Positions 34,910 through 44,521 of a DNA stretch of 64,000 bases are shown here, one piece after another (within the stretch, counting starts at the first letter, position 1; every line of letters begins with the position of its first letter). Source of the DNA: Methylobacterium sp. J-088 (GTDB taxonomy: Bacteria > Pseudomonadota > Alphaproteobacteria > Rhizobiales > Beijerinckiaceae). Under the pieces are notes generated by a model. It was not told where the DNA came from. It ran no database searches and was given only the letters and a program-made list of their open reading frames with translations. The stretch covers positions 90,581 through 154,580 of the forward strand of contig NZ_JAKSYH010000049.1 of the NCBI RefSeq assembly GCF_022829295.1, in the 5' to 3' direction. A program made the position numbers and the translations under genes.

Positions 34910-35965
34910 TCAGCCGCCGGGCCGATCGGACACGGCTTCCGGGAAGTAGAGGTCGCGCCACGACGCGGGCGCACTCGCGATCATGCCGGTGCGTGCCATG
35001 AAGTGGGCGAACGTCATCACGTTCTGCGGGGTGAGGCTCCAGTTGGTCCCGGGCTCGTCCAAGACGCGCGCGGCGACCGCGAGCGGCAGCTTGGATCCGG
35101 TGGCGGCGATCCAGCCCGCGATCGCACCGCGCGGGTCCGCCGCGATCGCCGCCTCCGCCTCCTTCAGGGCCACCACGATCGCGCCGAACAGCTTCGGGTT
35201 CTCGTCATGGAATCGGGTCGTCGCCAGGACGTTCGCGTAGCTGTGCGGCCCGCCCATCACGGCGAACGAGCTGAACAGTCGGCGCATCCCGGGCGCAGCG
35301 AGCAGCTGGTCTTGGAAGGGCGGCGTGCTGACGACGCTCTTCACGGTATCAACGCCCGCCAGCATGCCCGTGGTGGCGTCCGGCTGGCCCATCGAGAACA
35401 GTAGGGGATCGAACCGGGAGACGCTCGCCTCGCCCAGGGTCTGCGCGACCGCCATCTGCAGCAGGACGGCGTTGATCGTGCCCTTGCCGCCCGGGGTGGC
35501 GATCCGATCGGTGTCCTTGAAGTTCCGGATGGAGGCGATCGCCGGGTCGCGGGTCACGAGATAGAGCGGAACCGCGCCGATCGCCGCGATGCCCTTCACC
35601 GCCTGGCGCGAGCCGCGCGTGCGTGCCCAGACGATGAGCGCCCCCGGGATGCCGGCCGCCGCCACGTCCGCGCTTCCGGACAAGAGCGAGGAGATCATCG
35701 TGTCCGGCCCGCTGAAGGTGAGCCAGTTGACCTTGACCTCCGGCAGGCCCGCCTCGCGGGCGTGCTTCTCGATCAAGCGGTCGCGCTCCATGACGATGAG
35801 CGGCAGGAACGCGATCGAGAACTGCTTGGCGATGGCGATCTCGGTCTTCTCAGCCTGCGCCGCACCGGGCAGGCCGGCGAGCAGCGCGATCAGCGCCGCG
35901 GCGAGCGCCCGCCGCCAGGGCCGGCGATACGGTGATGCGAGACGGGAGCCGGCGATTGCCATCAT
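34910..35965 (-). CDS. NitT/TauT-family ABC transporter substrate-binding protein (orphan)
   Basis: The 351-residue protein has a long Sec signal peptide (arginine-rich n-region, cleavage near GAAQA, about residue 37) and an aliphatic sulfonate/nitrate-type fold (IAIAKQFSIAFLPLIVMERDRLIEKHA, SSLLSGSADVAAAG, NVLATTRFHDENP). Start 35965 has GGAGGG seven bases upstream. It is 28 bases downstream of the M19 dipeptidase-like gene, and no permease or ATPase is linked in this window. Confidence 0.83.
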   Translation of the reverse strand: MMAIAGSRLASPYRRPWRRALAAALIALLAGLPGAAQAEKTEIAIAKQFSIAFLPLIVMERDRLIEKHAREAGLPEVKVNWLTFSGPDTMISSLLSGSADVAAAGIPGALIVWARTRGSRQAVKGIAAIGAVPLYLVTRDPAIASIRNFKDTDRIATPGGKGTINAVLLQMAVAQTLGEASVSRFDPLLFSMGQPDATTGMLAGVDTVKSVVSTPPFQDQLLAAPGMRRLFSSFAVMGGPHSYANVLATTRFHDENPKLFGAIVVALKEAEAAIAADPRGAIAGWIAATGSKLPLAVAARVLDEPGTNWSLTPQNVMTFAHFMARTGMIASAPASWRDLYFPEAVSDRPGG

Positions 35966-35993
35966 CCTCAAACCCTCCGATCGCTCCGCGAGG

Positions 35994-37004
35994 CTACGCG
36001 CCCCAGACATCGCCGAGGAAGCGAACCCAGTTTTCGCCCATGACGCGCCGGATGCGAGACTCCGGCCAGCCGCGCGCCTCCATGGCGGCGGTCAGCGCGC
36101 CGTAGCTCGCGTAATCGACAAAGGCTGCGGGCCGGCGCTGCGGCGCGAAGGTCGTGAGCTGGCGGGCGTAGCCCTTGTCATGCGTCCAATAGGGCGGGTC
36201 GGCCTCGGTGTAGTCCTCCCAGTAGATCGACCACGCCTCGTAGCGCTGCCGGGCGTCGGTGCCGAAGCCGACGCCCTCCTCGCCCACGACGCCGATGATG
36301 TGCTCGACGACGTCGAGGAAGTCGTCGAGCGTCGCGTCCATGCCGCGCGCCAGAAACGTGGTGAAGAAGGTCACGCCGACGAACCCGCCCTTCTCGGCGA
36401 TGGCGCGGAGCTGGCCGTCCGACTTGTTGCGCGGATGATCCTTCAAGGCCCGCGCGGCCACGTGGGAGTAGCAGACCGGCAGGCGTGAGGCGGCGATGGC
36501 CTCCTCGGAGGTCCTGGGCCCGACATGCGACAGGTCGATCAGCATGCGCACGCGGTTCAACTCCGCCACGACCTCGTGGCCGAAGCCTGTGAGGCCGGAG
36601 TCGCGCGCCTCGTAGCAGCCGCAGCCGATGAGGTTCTGCGTGTTGTAGGTCAGCTGCACGACGCGCACGCCGACGTCGTGGAAGAGCTGGATGAACGGGA
36701 TCTGATCCTCGATTGCCGACGCGTTCTGCCAGCCCAGGACCACGCCGATCCGGCCCTCCCGTTTGGCGGCGCGTAGATCGGCTGCGGTGAGCACCGGGCG
36801 CGCGAGGTCGGCGTTCGCAGCGAGCGACATCTTCCAGCGCGCGATGCGCTCCATGGTCGGGCGGAACCCCTCCCACACCGAGCAGGTGAAGTTGGCCCCC
36901 GTCAGCCCACCGGCCCGCATGAGCTCGAGTTCCCGGCGACCGCCGGAGGTGAGGATGAGGCCGTCGAAGACGAGCAGGTCGGGATGAAGGTCAGATGCAG
37001 CCAC
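35994..37004 (-). CDS. M19 (renal dipeptidase) family protein, atypical
   Basis: The 336-residue protein matches the peptidase M19 barrel: VQLTYNTQNLIGCGCYE, LIDLSHVGPRTSEEAI, VCYSHVAARAL and IIGVVGEEGVGFGTDA. The N-terminal HxD metal motif of classic dipeptidases (as in DGHNDLP) is replaced by LLVFDGLILTSGGRREL, so zinc binding and substrate may differ. The GTG at 37004 follows GAGGAG; further upstream no family similarity is seen. It leads a two-gene unit with an orphan binding protein. Related members with the same altered motif exist, so the name dipeptidase should be treated with care. Confidence 0.78.
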   Translation of the reverse strand: MAASDLHPDLLVFDGLILTSGGRRELELMRAGGLTGANFTCSVWEGFRPTMERIARWKMSLAANADLARPVLTAADLRAAKREGRIGVVLGWQNASAIEDQIPFIQLFHDVGVRVVQLTYNTQNLIGCGCYEARDSGLTGFGHEVVAELNRVRMLIDLSHVGPRTSEEAIAASRLPVCYSHVAARALKDHPRNKSDGQLRAIAEKGGFVGVTFFTTFLARGMDATLDDFLDVVEHIIGVVGEEGVGFGTDARQRYEAWSIYWEDYTEADPPYWTHDKGYARQLTTFAPQRRPAAFVDYASYGALTAAMEARGWPESRIRRVMGENWVRFLGDVWGA

Positions 37005-37225
37005 GGAGCTCCTCGCGCGTGGGTGTAAGGGGATGCGAAAGCCCCGCTTCCGCGTCCTCGGACGATTCGAGCCTATCGCGAAGGTTCGCCGCGCTGTGGC
37101 GAACGGCGCTCCCCGCGCGCACCCTGAATCCCGCGGCGCGTTCCAAGAAGCATGCCTACCCGGTTCGACCACTCGCCGAAGTTCGGCTACTTGGTCTCGG
37201 CGGAAAGGATCGTGCTCGGCCCCGC

Positions 37226-38752
37226 CTATCCTTCCATCACGACGGGGCCGTCAGGCACCAACACCCCCCGGCGTCGCCAGCGCAGGTAGAGCTGTCCGAG
37301 GATCAGGATGGCGCAGACGGTAAGGAAGGCGGCGCTGATCGGGCGCTCGACGAACACTGTCAGGTCGCCTTGCGACAGCAACATGGCGCGCCGGAAGTTC
37401 TCCTCGAAGCGCGGCCCGAGCACGAAGCCCAGCAGGATCGGGGCCGGGTGGAAGCCGAGGATCAGTAGCAGGTACCCGAAGATCCCGATCACCAGCGTCT
37501 CACCGACGTGGAACAGGCTGCTGCTGGTCGAGTAGACGCCGATGCACACGAAGAACAGCGCGCTGGGATAGAGGTAGCGGTAGGGGATCGTCAGCAGCTT
37601 CACCCAGATGCCGATCAGGGGAACGTTGAGCCCCATCAGGAGAATGTTTCCGACCCAGAAGCTCGCGATCAGGCCCCAGAAGATGTCTGGGTGCTGCGAG
37701 ATCAAGAGTGGGCCTGGCGTAATCCCCTGGATGGTCAGGGCGGCGAGCAGCAGCGCCATCACCGCGTCGCCCGGGATGCCGAGGCTCATGGTCGGGATGA
37801 AGTCGCCCTGGACCGAGGAGTGCGTCGCGGTCTCGGGCGCCGCCACGCCCTCGATCGCCCCCCGCCCGAAGCGCTCAGGGGTGCGCGAGATCTTCTTCTC
37901 GGCCGCGTAGGCGACGAACGAGGCGATGGTCGGGCCGGTGCCCGGGATGAGCGAGCACAGGCTGCCGATCAGCGTGCCGCGCAGGATCGGCAGGGCGGAG
38001 CGCTTCAGGTCCGCACCGCTCGGCCGCATATCGCGCAGGCGCACGCTCGCGCCGCCGCGCAGCGGCTCGACCTTGTTCACGCTCTTGAGGAATTCCGCGA
38101 TGCCGAACAGCCCGAGCGCGAGGGCGACGATCTCGACCCCGTCGGCGAGTTCGGGCAGGCCGAAGGTGAAGCGCTCGAAGCCCGAGGTGACGTCGGTGCC
38201 GAAGATGCCGAGCAGGAGGCCCAGCGTCGTCATGGCGATGCCCTTCAGCGCCGAGCCGCGGGCCAGCGTCGAACCGGCGAGCAGCCCGAGCAGCATCAGC
38301 GAGCACACGTCGGCGGGCCCGAACTTCAGCGCCGCCCGCACGAGGAGGGGGGCGAAGAAGATCATCATCACGATGCCGAACGAGGCGCCGAAGAAGCCGC
38401 CCATCATGGTGATGCCCAGCGCCGTGCCGCCCTTGCCCTGCTTGGTCAGGGGATAGCCGTCGAGGCAGGTCACCGCGTGCGGCGGATGACAGGGCAGGTT
38501 GAGCAGGATCGAGCAGATCGCGCCCCCGTACTGCGCCCCGTAGAAGATGCCCGACAGCATCAGGATCGCGGCCACCGGCGGCATGGCGAAGGTGAGCGGC
38601 AGCAGGATCGAGATCGCCGCCATCACGCCCATCCCGGGCAGCACACCGACGATGTTGCCGAGCAGAACCCCGGCGAAGCAGGCCAGGAAGTTGGTCGGCT
38701 GGAGGGCGACCTCAAAGCCGTGGGCGAGGTCGGTGAGCGCCGTGCCGATCAT
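37226..38752 (-). CDS. tctA: Tripartite tricarboxylate transporter large membrane subunit (TctA)
   Basis: The 508-residue protein has about twelve hydrophobic segments and the two TctA signature repeats: GNIVGVLPGMGVMAAISILLP near residue 32 and GSLCSLIPGTGPTIASFVAY in the second half. TctA is the sodium- or proton-coupled channel part of binding-protein-dependent secondary transporters. It overlaps the tctB-like gene by four bases and is the last gene of the sugar-acid operon. The cognate periplasmic protein is probably the TctC-like product encoded at 43534-44499. Confidence 0.88.
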   Translation of the reverse strand: MIGTALTDLAHGFEVALQPTNFLACFAGVLLGNIVGVLPGMGVMAAISILLPLTFAMPPVAAILMLSGIFYGAQYGGAICSILLNLPCHPPHAVTCLDGYPLTKQGKGGTALGITMMGGFFGASFGIVMMIFFAPLLVRAALKFGPADVCSLMLLGLLAGSTLARGSALKGIAMTTLGLLLGIFGTDVTSGFERFTFGLPELADGVEIVALALGLFGIAEFLKSVNKVEPLRGGASVRLRDMRPSGADLKRSALPILRGTLIGSLCSLIPGTGPTIASFVAYAAEKKISRTPERFGRGAIEGVAAPETATHSSVQGDFIPTMSLGIPGDAVMALLLAALTIQGITPGPLLISQHPDIFWGLIASFWVGNILLMGLNVPLIGIWVKLLTIPYRYLYPSALFFVCIGVYSTSSSLFHVGETLVIGIFGYLLLILGFHPAPILLGFVLGPRFEENFRRAMLLSQGDLTVFVERPISAAFLTVCAILILGQLYLRWRRRGVLVPDGPVVMEG

Positions 38753-39225
38753 GACTGCCCCCAGGCGAACGGCGGCAGCTGGATGTGCAGGCCGTAGTAG
38801 AACAGGGCGCAGCCGAAGGCCGCGATCAGGGTCGCGAGGAGGGAGGCCCCGCGCACCGTCGAGGTGCGGTCGCCCATCGCCGACAGGAACACGCAGGCGA
38901 ACGTCGCCGGGAACAGGCCGGCGGTCCGGGCGAGCAGCAGGAAGGCGAGCATCCCGCCGATGATGCAGGCCCAGCCGCGCCATTCGGGTCGGCTGAGGTC
39001 GACGCGGTCGTGGTCGTGCGCGTCGGCGGCCGGAGCCTCCGACAGCCCGATGCCGAGGCCGCAGGCCAGGAGGATGACGCCCATGGCCAGCGGGAAGGCC
39101 CCCGGCCCGATCGCCGCCATCGTGCCGAGACCGTAGGTGGCCGCTTCCGCGATGGCCCCCAGGCCGATCAGCGCGGTCAGGACGCCGGCGTAGCGCTCCC
39201 TGTGCTGTTGAATCGAGTGAAGCAC
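38749..39225 (-). CDS. tctB: Tripartite tricarboxylate transporter small membrane subunit (TctB)
   Basis: The 158-residue protein has four predicted membrane helices and the TctB pattern (MAAIGPGAFPLAMGVILLACGLGIGL, then a charged loop, WACIIGGMLAFLLL). GTG 39225 has GGAGGG five bases upstream. It forms the membrane complex with TctA. Confidence 0.83.
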   Translation of the reverse strand: MLHSIQQHRERYAGVLTALIGLGAIAEAATYGLGTMAAIGPGAFPLAMGVILLACGLGIGLSEAPAADAHDHDRVDLSRPEWRGWACIIGGMLAFLLLARTAGLFPATFACVFLSAMGDRTSTVRGASLLATLIAAFGCALFYYGLHIQLPPFAWGQS

Positions 39226-39310
39226 GCGTCCCTCCGGTCGACCTGGCTTTCTTTTCTTGCTCGTGCGACGGCCCCGGGCGTTGCGGGGCCGCTCGATCCG
39301 TCAAGGACGA

Positions 39311-40450
39311 TCAGACGTAGCAGGGGCCGTCGATCAGCGGATTGGCGGCGAGGAAGCGCTCGTCGACCTCGACGCCGAGGCCCGGACCGTCCGGCGGGCA
39401 CACCTTGCCCTCGGCGTCGAGCCGGTAGGGCAGACCGACCACGTCGTCGCGGAAAGGGTTGTGCCGAGCCACATCCCCCTCGAAGTAGCCGGGGTTGTCG
39501 ACGGCCGCGAGCACGTGGAGCGTCGCCACCATGTTGATGCCGGTGGCCGAGGTGTGCGGGTTGACCGAGATCTTCCACGCGGAGGCGAGGGCGGCGATCC
39601 GCATCGTCTCGGTGATGCCGCCGGTCTTCGATAGGTCGGGCTGGACGAAGCCGAGATAGCCGGCCTGCAGCGCCTGCACGAACTCGTAGCGGGTGAAGTG
39701 GTTCTCGCCGGCGGCGAGCGGCACGGTGCCGAGCCGCGCCGCCTCGCCGTAACTGTAGCCGTCTTGGGGTGGGAACGGCTCCTCCAGCCACGCGACCCCC
39801 GCCGCCTCGAACGCCGGCATCACCCGGCGCACGTCGTCGACCGTGTAGCCGGTGTTGGCGTCGACCAGGATCTCGACGTCGGCGCCCAGGGCTTCGCGCA
39901 CCGCCTCGACCCGGGCGATGTCGCGCCGGGGGCTATCGCCGACGCGCAGCTTCACCGCCCTGTAGCCGGCGGAGACGTGGCCGCGCGCCTCGTCGGCGAG
40001 CGAGGCCGGCTCCTGCCAACCGAGCGAGATGCCGCCTGCGTAGGCCGGCACCGCGCGGGGGCCACCCCCGAGCAACCGGTAGATCGGCCATCCGGCCGCC
40101 TTGCCGCGGATGTCCCACAGGGCGATGTCGAGGCCGGACAGCGCCATCGCGGCGGCTGCGCCCATGCCGTGGCTGGCAAGCTGCATGCGGTAGACCCGGG
40201 CCCAGACGCCGTTGACGTCGAGGGGATCCATGCCGAGGACGAGCTCGGACAGGGTCGTGTCGATGAGCTTGGCGATGGCGCCCGGGCAGCGCCCGTGATG
40301 GGCCTCGCCCCAGCCGACGAGGCCTTCGTCGGTCTCGACCTTCACGAGCACGGCGTCGCGCTTGACCGCGCGGCCGATACCGAGGCGGACGTTCTGACCT
40401 TCGGGGACCCGGAACGAGATCGGGACGGACTGGATGCGGGTGATGCGCAT
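39311..40450 (-). CDS. Mandelate racemase/muconate-lactonizing-family enzyme (sugar-acid dehydratase type) 1
   Basis: The 379-residue enolase-superfamily protein shows a basic pair in RAVKLRVGD, metal ligands Asp in EILVDANTGY, Glu in WLEEPFPP and Glu in LAAGENHF, and an acid/base histidine in VNPHTSATG. Such enzymes remove the alpha proton of a carboxylate; bacterial clusters like this mostly use them as aldonate or aldarate dehydratases. The start is eight bases after the dehydrogenase stop. The exact sugar acid is not deducible. Confidence 0.83.
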   Translation of the reverse strand: MRITRIQSVPISFRVPEGQNVRLGIGRAVKRDAVLVKVETDEGLVGWGEAHHGRCPGAIAKLIDTTLSELVLGMDPLDVNGVWARVYRMQLASHGMGAAAAMALSGLDIALWDIRGKAAGWPIYRLLGGGPRAVPAYAGGISLGWQEPASLADEARGHVSAGYRAVKLRVGDSPRRDIARVEAVREALGADVEILVDANTGYTVDDVRRVMPAFEAAGVAWLEEPFPPQDGYSYGEAARLGTVPLAAGENHFTRYEFVQALQAGYLGFVQPDLSKTGGITETMRIAALASAWKISVNPHTSATGINMVATLHVLAAVDNPGYFEGDVARHNPFRDDVVGLPYRLDAEGKVCPPDGPGLGVEVDERFLAANPLIDGPCYV

Positions 40451-40458
40451 GGGTTCTC

Positions 40459-41433
40459 TCAGGCGGACAGGGTCTCGGGTAGGATTTCGGGGTTCACGAG
40501 GTTGCGCGGTCGATCGCCGCGCAGGATGCGCAGCATCTCCTCGACGGCGCCGACGCTCATCGCGCGCGAGCTGGTCTGCGTGATGCCGGCCACGTGCGGG
40601 GTCAGCAGCAGGTTCGGGCAGGCCAGGAGCGGGTGGTCGGAGGCCAACGGCTGCACGTCGAACACGTCGAGTGCCGCCCCGGCGAGCGCGCCGGAATGCA
40701 GGGCGGTGGCGAGCGCGGCCGTCTCGACCACGGGCCCGCGGGCGACGTTGATGAGGACGGCATGCGAGCGCATCCGGCCGATCAGCGCGGCGTCGACGAG
40801 GCCGCGGGTCGCCTCGGTGAGCGGGCAGGCGATCACCACCGCGTCGCTCTGCGCGAACAGGGTCTCCAGGTCGACCGCCTGGACCAGACCGCCGAGCGTC
40901 GCGCCGCTGCGGGAGGCGCCGAGCACGCGCAGGCCGAATCCGTGATGGGCGATCCGCGCGACGCGGCCGCCAATCTCGCCCAAGCCCAGTATCCCGAGGG
41001 TGCCGCCGCCGATCTCGGCGAGGCCGTCGGCGATCGGCCGCACGGCGCCCCATCCCTCCGCGCGCAGGCCGCCGTCGAGGCGCCAGACCTGGCGGCGCAG
41101 GTGAAACAGCGCCGCGAACACGTACTCGGCCACGGCCTGCGTGTTGCTGCCGGGCAGGTTGGCGACCGGAATGCCCCGCGCGGTCGCCGCCGCGACGGGG
41201 ATCATGTCGAGGCCGACGCCGTGGCGGACGATGCCACGCAATCGCGTCGCGCCGTCCAGGATATCGTCGGGCAGCTTGACGCGCACCACGAGCCCCTCCG
41301 CTTCGGCGATGAGCGCCCGCAGGGTCTCGGGGCTCGGGTCGGGTGCGGTGACGGGGCGGGCCTGGACGGCCAGCATCGCCTCCGCCTCCGGATGGATCGG
41401 GTTGGTCAACAGGACCACGGGGCGCTCGGTCAT
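40459..41433 (-). CDS. D-2-hydroxyacid dehydrogenase (phosphoglycerate-dehydrogenase-like)
   Basis: The 324-residue protein has an NAD-binding GILGLGEIGGRVARI motif near residue 150, a substrate arginine in LINVARGPVVE, and a catalytic histidine in LLTPHVAGIT, as in SerA/GyaR-type dehydrogenases. It interconverts a 2-oxo and a 2-hydroxy acid. The ATG at 41433 overlaps the stop of the FAH-family gene by four bases. In this operon it may reduce or oxidise the product of a dehydratase. Confidence 0.85.
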   Translation of the reverse strand: MTERPVVLLTNPIHPEAEAMLAVQARPVTAPDPSPETLRALIAEAEGLVVRVKLPDDILDGATRLRGIVRHGVGLDMIPVAAATARGIPVANLPGSNTQAVAEYVFAALFHLRRQVWRLDGGLRAEGWGAVRPIADGLAEIGGGTLGILGLGEIGGRVARIAHHGFGLRVLGASRSGATLGGLVQAVDLETLFAQSDAVVIACPLTEATRGLVDAALIGRMRSHAVLINVARGPVVETAALATALHSGALAGAALDVFDVQPLASDHPLLACPNLLLTPHVAGITQTSSRAMSVGAVEEMLRILRGDRPRNLVNPEILPETLSA

Positions 41434-42323
41434 GGACCATCCTCGACGATGGGGCTGATCAGGCTGCCTAGACCCTCGACCCAGGCGGTCATCGTCGTGC
41501 CGGGCCGAATCCAGGCCGGCGGTTGGCGCAGGGCCGCGATCCCCGCCGGCGTGCCGGTGGCGATCACGTCGCCCGGCTCCAGCACGGTCTGCCGCGACAG
41601 GTGGGCGACGAGGTCGGCCACCGAGAACAGCATCCGGGCCGTGGTGGAGGCCTGCAGGCTCACCCCGTCGATCGACAGGCCGATCCGCAGCGCCTGCGGG
41701 TCGGGGACCTCGTCGCTGGTCGCGAGATAGGGGCCGAACGGGCCGAAGGTCGCGATGTTCTTGCCCGGGCCGAAGCCGTCGCGGCGGATCAGCTCGCTGG
41801 CGCTGATGTCGTTGAACACGCCGTAGGCGCAGACATGGGCCAGCGCGTCCTGCGCGGCGACGTGATCGGCGCGGCTGCCGATCACCGCGGCGATCTCCGC
41901 TTCGTAGGTGCAGCCGCCGATGCCGGGCGGCAACACCACGGGCTCGCCCGGACCGATCACCGTCCACGGCTCCTTCATGAACAGGAACGGCTCGGCCGGA
42001 TGGGGCGCGCCACGCTCGGCCAGCGCGTCCACGTAGTTGTGCGCGATCCCGAAGATCCGGCCGGGCTTGGGCAGCGGTGCGCGTAGGCGCACCGATCGCA
42101 GCGGCAGCTGTGCCGCCTCCGGGATGGCGTGATCGCGCAGGCGGGCTGCGGCGGCGGCCAATCCGGAGCGGATCAGGTCGAGGACCTGCGGCGGGCAGCC
42201 GGCGAGCGCCGGCTGCAGCGCGGGATGGGCGAGGTCGACGACCATGTCGTCCGGCCCGCTGGCGTCGCCCAGCAGGAGACCCGCCCGCTCCACGCCGTCG
42301 CTCGAGAAGGTGACGAAGCGCAT
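41430..42323 (-). CDS. Fumarylacetoacetate hydrolase (FAH) family protein
   Basis: The 297-residue protein has an N-terminal small domain and the C-terminal FAH fold (about residues 85-290): FGIAHNYVDALAERG, metal ligands in CTYEAEIAAVIG and NDISASEL, and GDVIATGTPAGIA. Family activities include hydrolysis of C-C bonds in acylpyruvates, such as 2,4-diketo-3-deoxy sugar acids, and related isomerase or decarboxylase steps. That chemistry would follow a dehydratase plus dehydrogenase in a sugar-acid pathway. It starts 11 bases past the enolase-family gene. Confidence 0.83.
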   Translation of the reverse strand: MRFVTFSSDGVERAGLLLGDASGPDDMVVDLAHPALQPALAGCPPQVLDLIRSGLAAAAARLRDHAIPEAAQLPLRSVRLRAPLPKPGRIFGIAHNYVDALAERGAPHPAEPFLFMKEPWTVIGPGEPVVLPPGIGGCTYEAEIAAVIGSRADHVAAQDALAHVCAYGVFNDISASELIRRDGFGPGKNIATFGPFGPYLATSDEVPDPQALRIGLSIDGVSLQASTTARMLFSVADLVAHLSRQTVLEPGDVIATGTPAGIAALRQPPAWIRPGTTMTAWVEGLGSLISPIVEDGP

Positions 42324-42334
42324 CGCGGTGTGCC

Positions 42335-43477
42335 TCAAGCGGCGCGGTAGCGGTCGATCACGGCGCGGTCGACCTCGATCCCGAGCCCCGGCGCGGTGGG
42401 GACCGCGACCTTGCCGCCGACCTGTCGGATCGGCTCGAGGGCCAGGTGATCCCGGAAGGGGTTCTCTTCCTGCTCGAACTCGAGCATCGGCGCGACCGGG
42501 AACAGGCAGGGCGGCTGATCGGGGATCGAGGCGAGGAAGTGGATGGTCGCGGCCAGGCCGACGACCGAGCCCCAGGCGTGGGGCACGCACTCGACGCCGT
42601 GCGCCGTCGCCATCGCGGCGATCTTCTTACATTCGGTGATGCCCCCGGCCGCGCACACGTCCGGCTGGACGATGTCCATCGCCTTGCGCGTGATGGCGTC
42701 GCGGAAGCCCCAGCGGGTGAACTCGTTCTCGCCGCCGGCCACCGCCATGTCGAGGGCGCGGGTGACCTCGACGTAGCCGTCGAGATCCTCCGGCGAGATC
42801 GGCTCCTCGAACCACTCGATGCCGAGTTCCTCCAGCCGCCGCCCCATGCGGATGGCGGTCGGCACCGTGAGCGAGTGGTTGGCGTCGACCATGAGGCGGA
42901 TGTCCGGGCCGACCGCCTCGCGCACCGCCGCCACGCGCGCGATGTCGCGCTCGATCGAACCGAGGCCGATCTTCATCTTCACGGCCTTGAAGCCGGCCTC
43001 GACGTAACCGCGCGCCTCCTCGACCGCCTCGTCGACGAGGCGGTCCATGTCGGTGAAGTACAGGCCGGTCGCGTAGGCGTCGACGCTGGTGCGGAAGGCG
43101 CCGCCAATGAGCTTGTGCACCGGCTTGCCCACACTCTTGCCGATGATGTCCCACAGCGCGATGTCGATGCCGCTGATCGCGGCGATCGACATGCCCTTCG
43201 GCCCGTAATCCTTGATCCGGTTGTAGAGGTCTTCCCAGACGACCTCGACGTCGAACGGGTCCTGACCGATCACCCGGGGCGCGAGCTGCGTGTCGATGAA
43301 CGCCTTGGCCACCGCGGACGGCCCGTAGCACTCGCCCCATCCGACGATGCCGTCCGCCGTCTCGATCTCGACGAGGCAGGTGCCGCGGGTCTTGTACAGC
43401 CAGCCGCGCGAGGAGGTGAACGGCCGTTTGATCGGCGTGGTCACCACATGGCAGGTGATGGTCTTGATCTTGGTCAC
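42335..43477 (-). CDS. Mandelate racemase/muconate-lactonizing-family enzyme (sugar-acid dehydratase type) 2
   Basis: The 380-residue enolase-superfamily protein shows a KxK pair in KAVKMKIGLGS, metal ligands Asp in LMVDANHSL, Glu in EWFEEPISPEDL and Glu in VAGGENEF, a partner aspartate in QPDVCAAGG and a late histidine in CVPHAWGS. The start at 43477 lies 56 bases after the TctC-like stop. It is similar in plan to the enzyme at 39311 but not a close duplicate, so the two probably act on different epimers. Confidence 0.83.
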   Translation of the reverse strand: MTKIKTITCHVVTTPIKRPFTSSRGWLYKTRGTCLVEIETADGIVGWGECYGPSAVAKAFIDTQLAPRVIGQDPFDVEVVWEDLYNRIKDYGPKGMSIAAISGIDIALWDIIGKSVGKPVHKLIGGAFRTSVDAYATGLYFTDMDRLVDEAVEEARGYVEAGFKAVKMKIGLGSIERDIARVAAVREAVGPDIRLMVDANHSLTVPTAIRMGRRLEELGIEWFEEPISPEDLDGYVEVTRALDMAVAGGENEFTRWGFRDAITRKAMDIVQPDVCAAGGITECKKIAAMATAHGVECVPHAWGSVVGLAATIHFLASIPDQPPCLFPVAPMLEFEQEENPFRDHLALEPIRQVGGKVAVPTAPGLGIEVDRAVIDRYRAA

Positions 43478-43533
43478 GCTATCCGTCCCAGTCGTTATTC
43501 AGATCGTTCGAGCGCTCGGAGTGGCAGGTCGGC

Positions 43534-44499
43534 TCAGGATTTGAAGACCTTCTCGGCCACGACCTTGATCGACTGCTCGACTCGATCGACCTCGGCGGCC
43601 AGCGCGTCCCCGGTCAGCGGCGCGGTCAGAAAGGCGTTGCGCTCGGCAAAGTCCTTGAAACGCTGGTCCCCGATCGCGGCGCTGAAGCCGTCGATCAGCT
43701 TGGTGCGCACCTCCGGCGGGAGCTTGGCCGGGGCGACCACGTAGGCCATCTGCACCACCGGGCCGAACGGGAACACGTCGTAGCCGCGCTCCTTGAAGGT
43801 CGGCACGTCGGGAAACTGCCGGAGGCGCTCGTCGGCGAACACGCCGAGCGCACGCACGAGGCCCTGCTGCAACTGGCCGAGCGACTCGGCGGGCTTGAGC
43901 ACCGCGGCCTGGATCTGCCCGCCGGCAAGGTCGGTGATGACCTTGGCACCGCCCGTGTAGGGCGCGTTGATGTAGGCGACGCCGGCCGCCCGGGCGGTCA
44001 TCGAGGCGAAGATGTGATTGAGGTTGTAGTTGCCCGGCGTGCCGATCGACACGCTGCCCGGGTTCTTCTTCATGTGGGCGAAAAAGTCGTCCAGCGTCTG
44101 GTGCGGGCTCGATCCGGGGACGAGCAGCATCAGGGGATCGATCGACACGCGGGCGATGTGGGTGAACTGATTGCTCTTCAGGGGCGTCTTGCCCTCGGCC
44201 ATGTAGGCCAGCGTCGAGCTCGTCCCCATGCCGAGCGTGTAGCCATCCGGGTTGGCCGTCGCGACGCGCCGCATCCCGATCGTGCCGGTGGCGCCGGGCT
44301 GGTTCTCGACGATCATCGTGATGCCGCGCTCCTTGAGGAGCGGCTGAAGTCCGCGCGCCAGGATGTCGTTCGAGCCCCCCGCGTTCCAGGGCACGATGAA
44401 GGTGACCTCGCGCGCCGGGAAGGGCGACTGCGCCATGGCGGTCTGTGCCCCAAGGGCACCCAGGGCGAAGCTTCCGACGAGGCTGCGGCGGGTGAGCAT
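43534..44499 (-). CDS. tctC: Tripartite tricarboxylate transporter substrate-binding protein (TctC/BugT)
   Basis: The 321-residue protein starts with a Tat-like signal (LTRRSLVGSFALGALGAQTAMA, about residues 2-23) and has the Bug/TctC fold: REVTFIVPWNAGGSNDILARGLQP, TIGMRRVATANPDGYTLGMG and YINAPYTGGAKVITDLAGGQIQAAV. It captures a carboxylate ligand for TctAB. It is the first gene of the seven-gene minus-strand operon and divergent from a GntR regulator; AGGA lies upstream of the start. Confidence 0.87.
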   Translation of the reverse strand: MLTRRSLVGSFALGALGAQTAMAQSPFPAREVTFIVPWNAGGSNDILARGLQPLLKERGITMIVENQPGATGTIGMRRVATANPDGYTLGMGTSSTLAYMAEGKTPLKSNQFTHIARVSIDPLMLLVPGSSPHQTLDDFFAHMKKNPGSVSIGTPGNYNLNHIFASMTARAAGVAYINAPYTGGAKVITDLAGGQIQAAVLKPAESLGQLQQGLVRALGVFADERLRQFPDVPTFKERGYDVFPFGPVVQMAYVVAPAKLPPEVRTKLIDGFSAAIGDQRFKDFAERNAFLTAPLTGDALAAEVDRVEQSIKVVAEKVFKS

Positions 44500-44521
44500 G
44501 GCGTTCCTCACGTCTTTGTTG

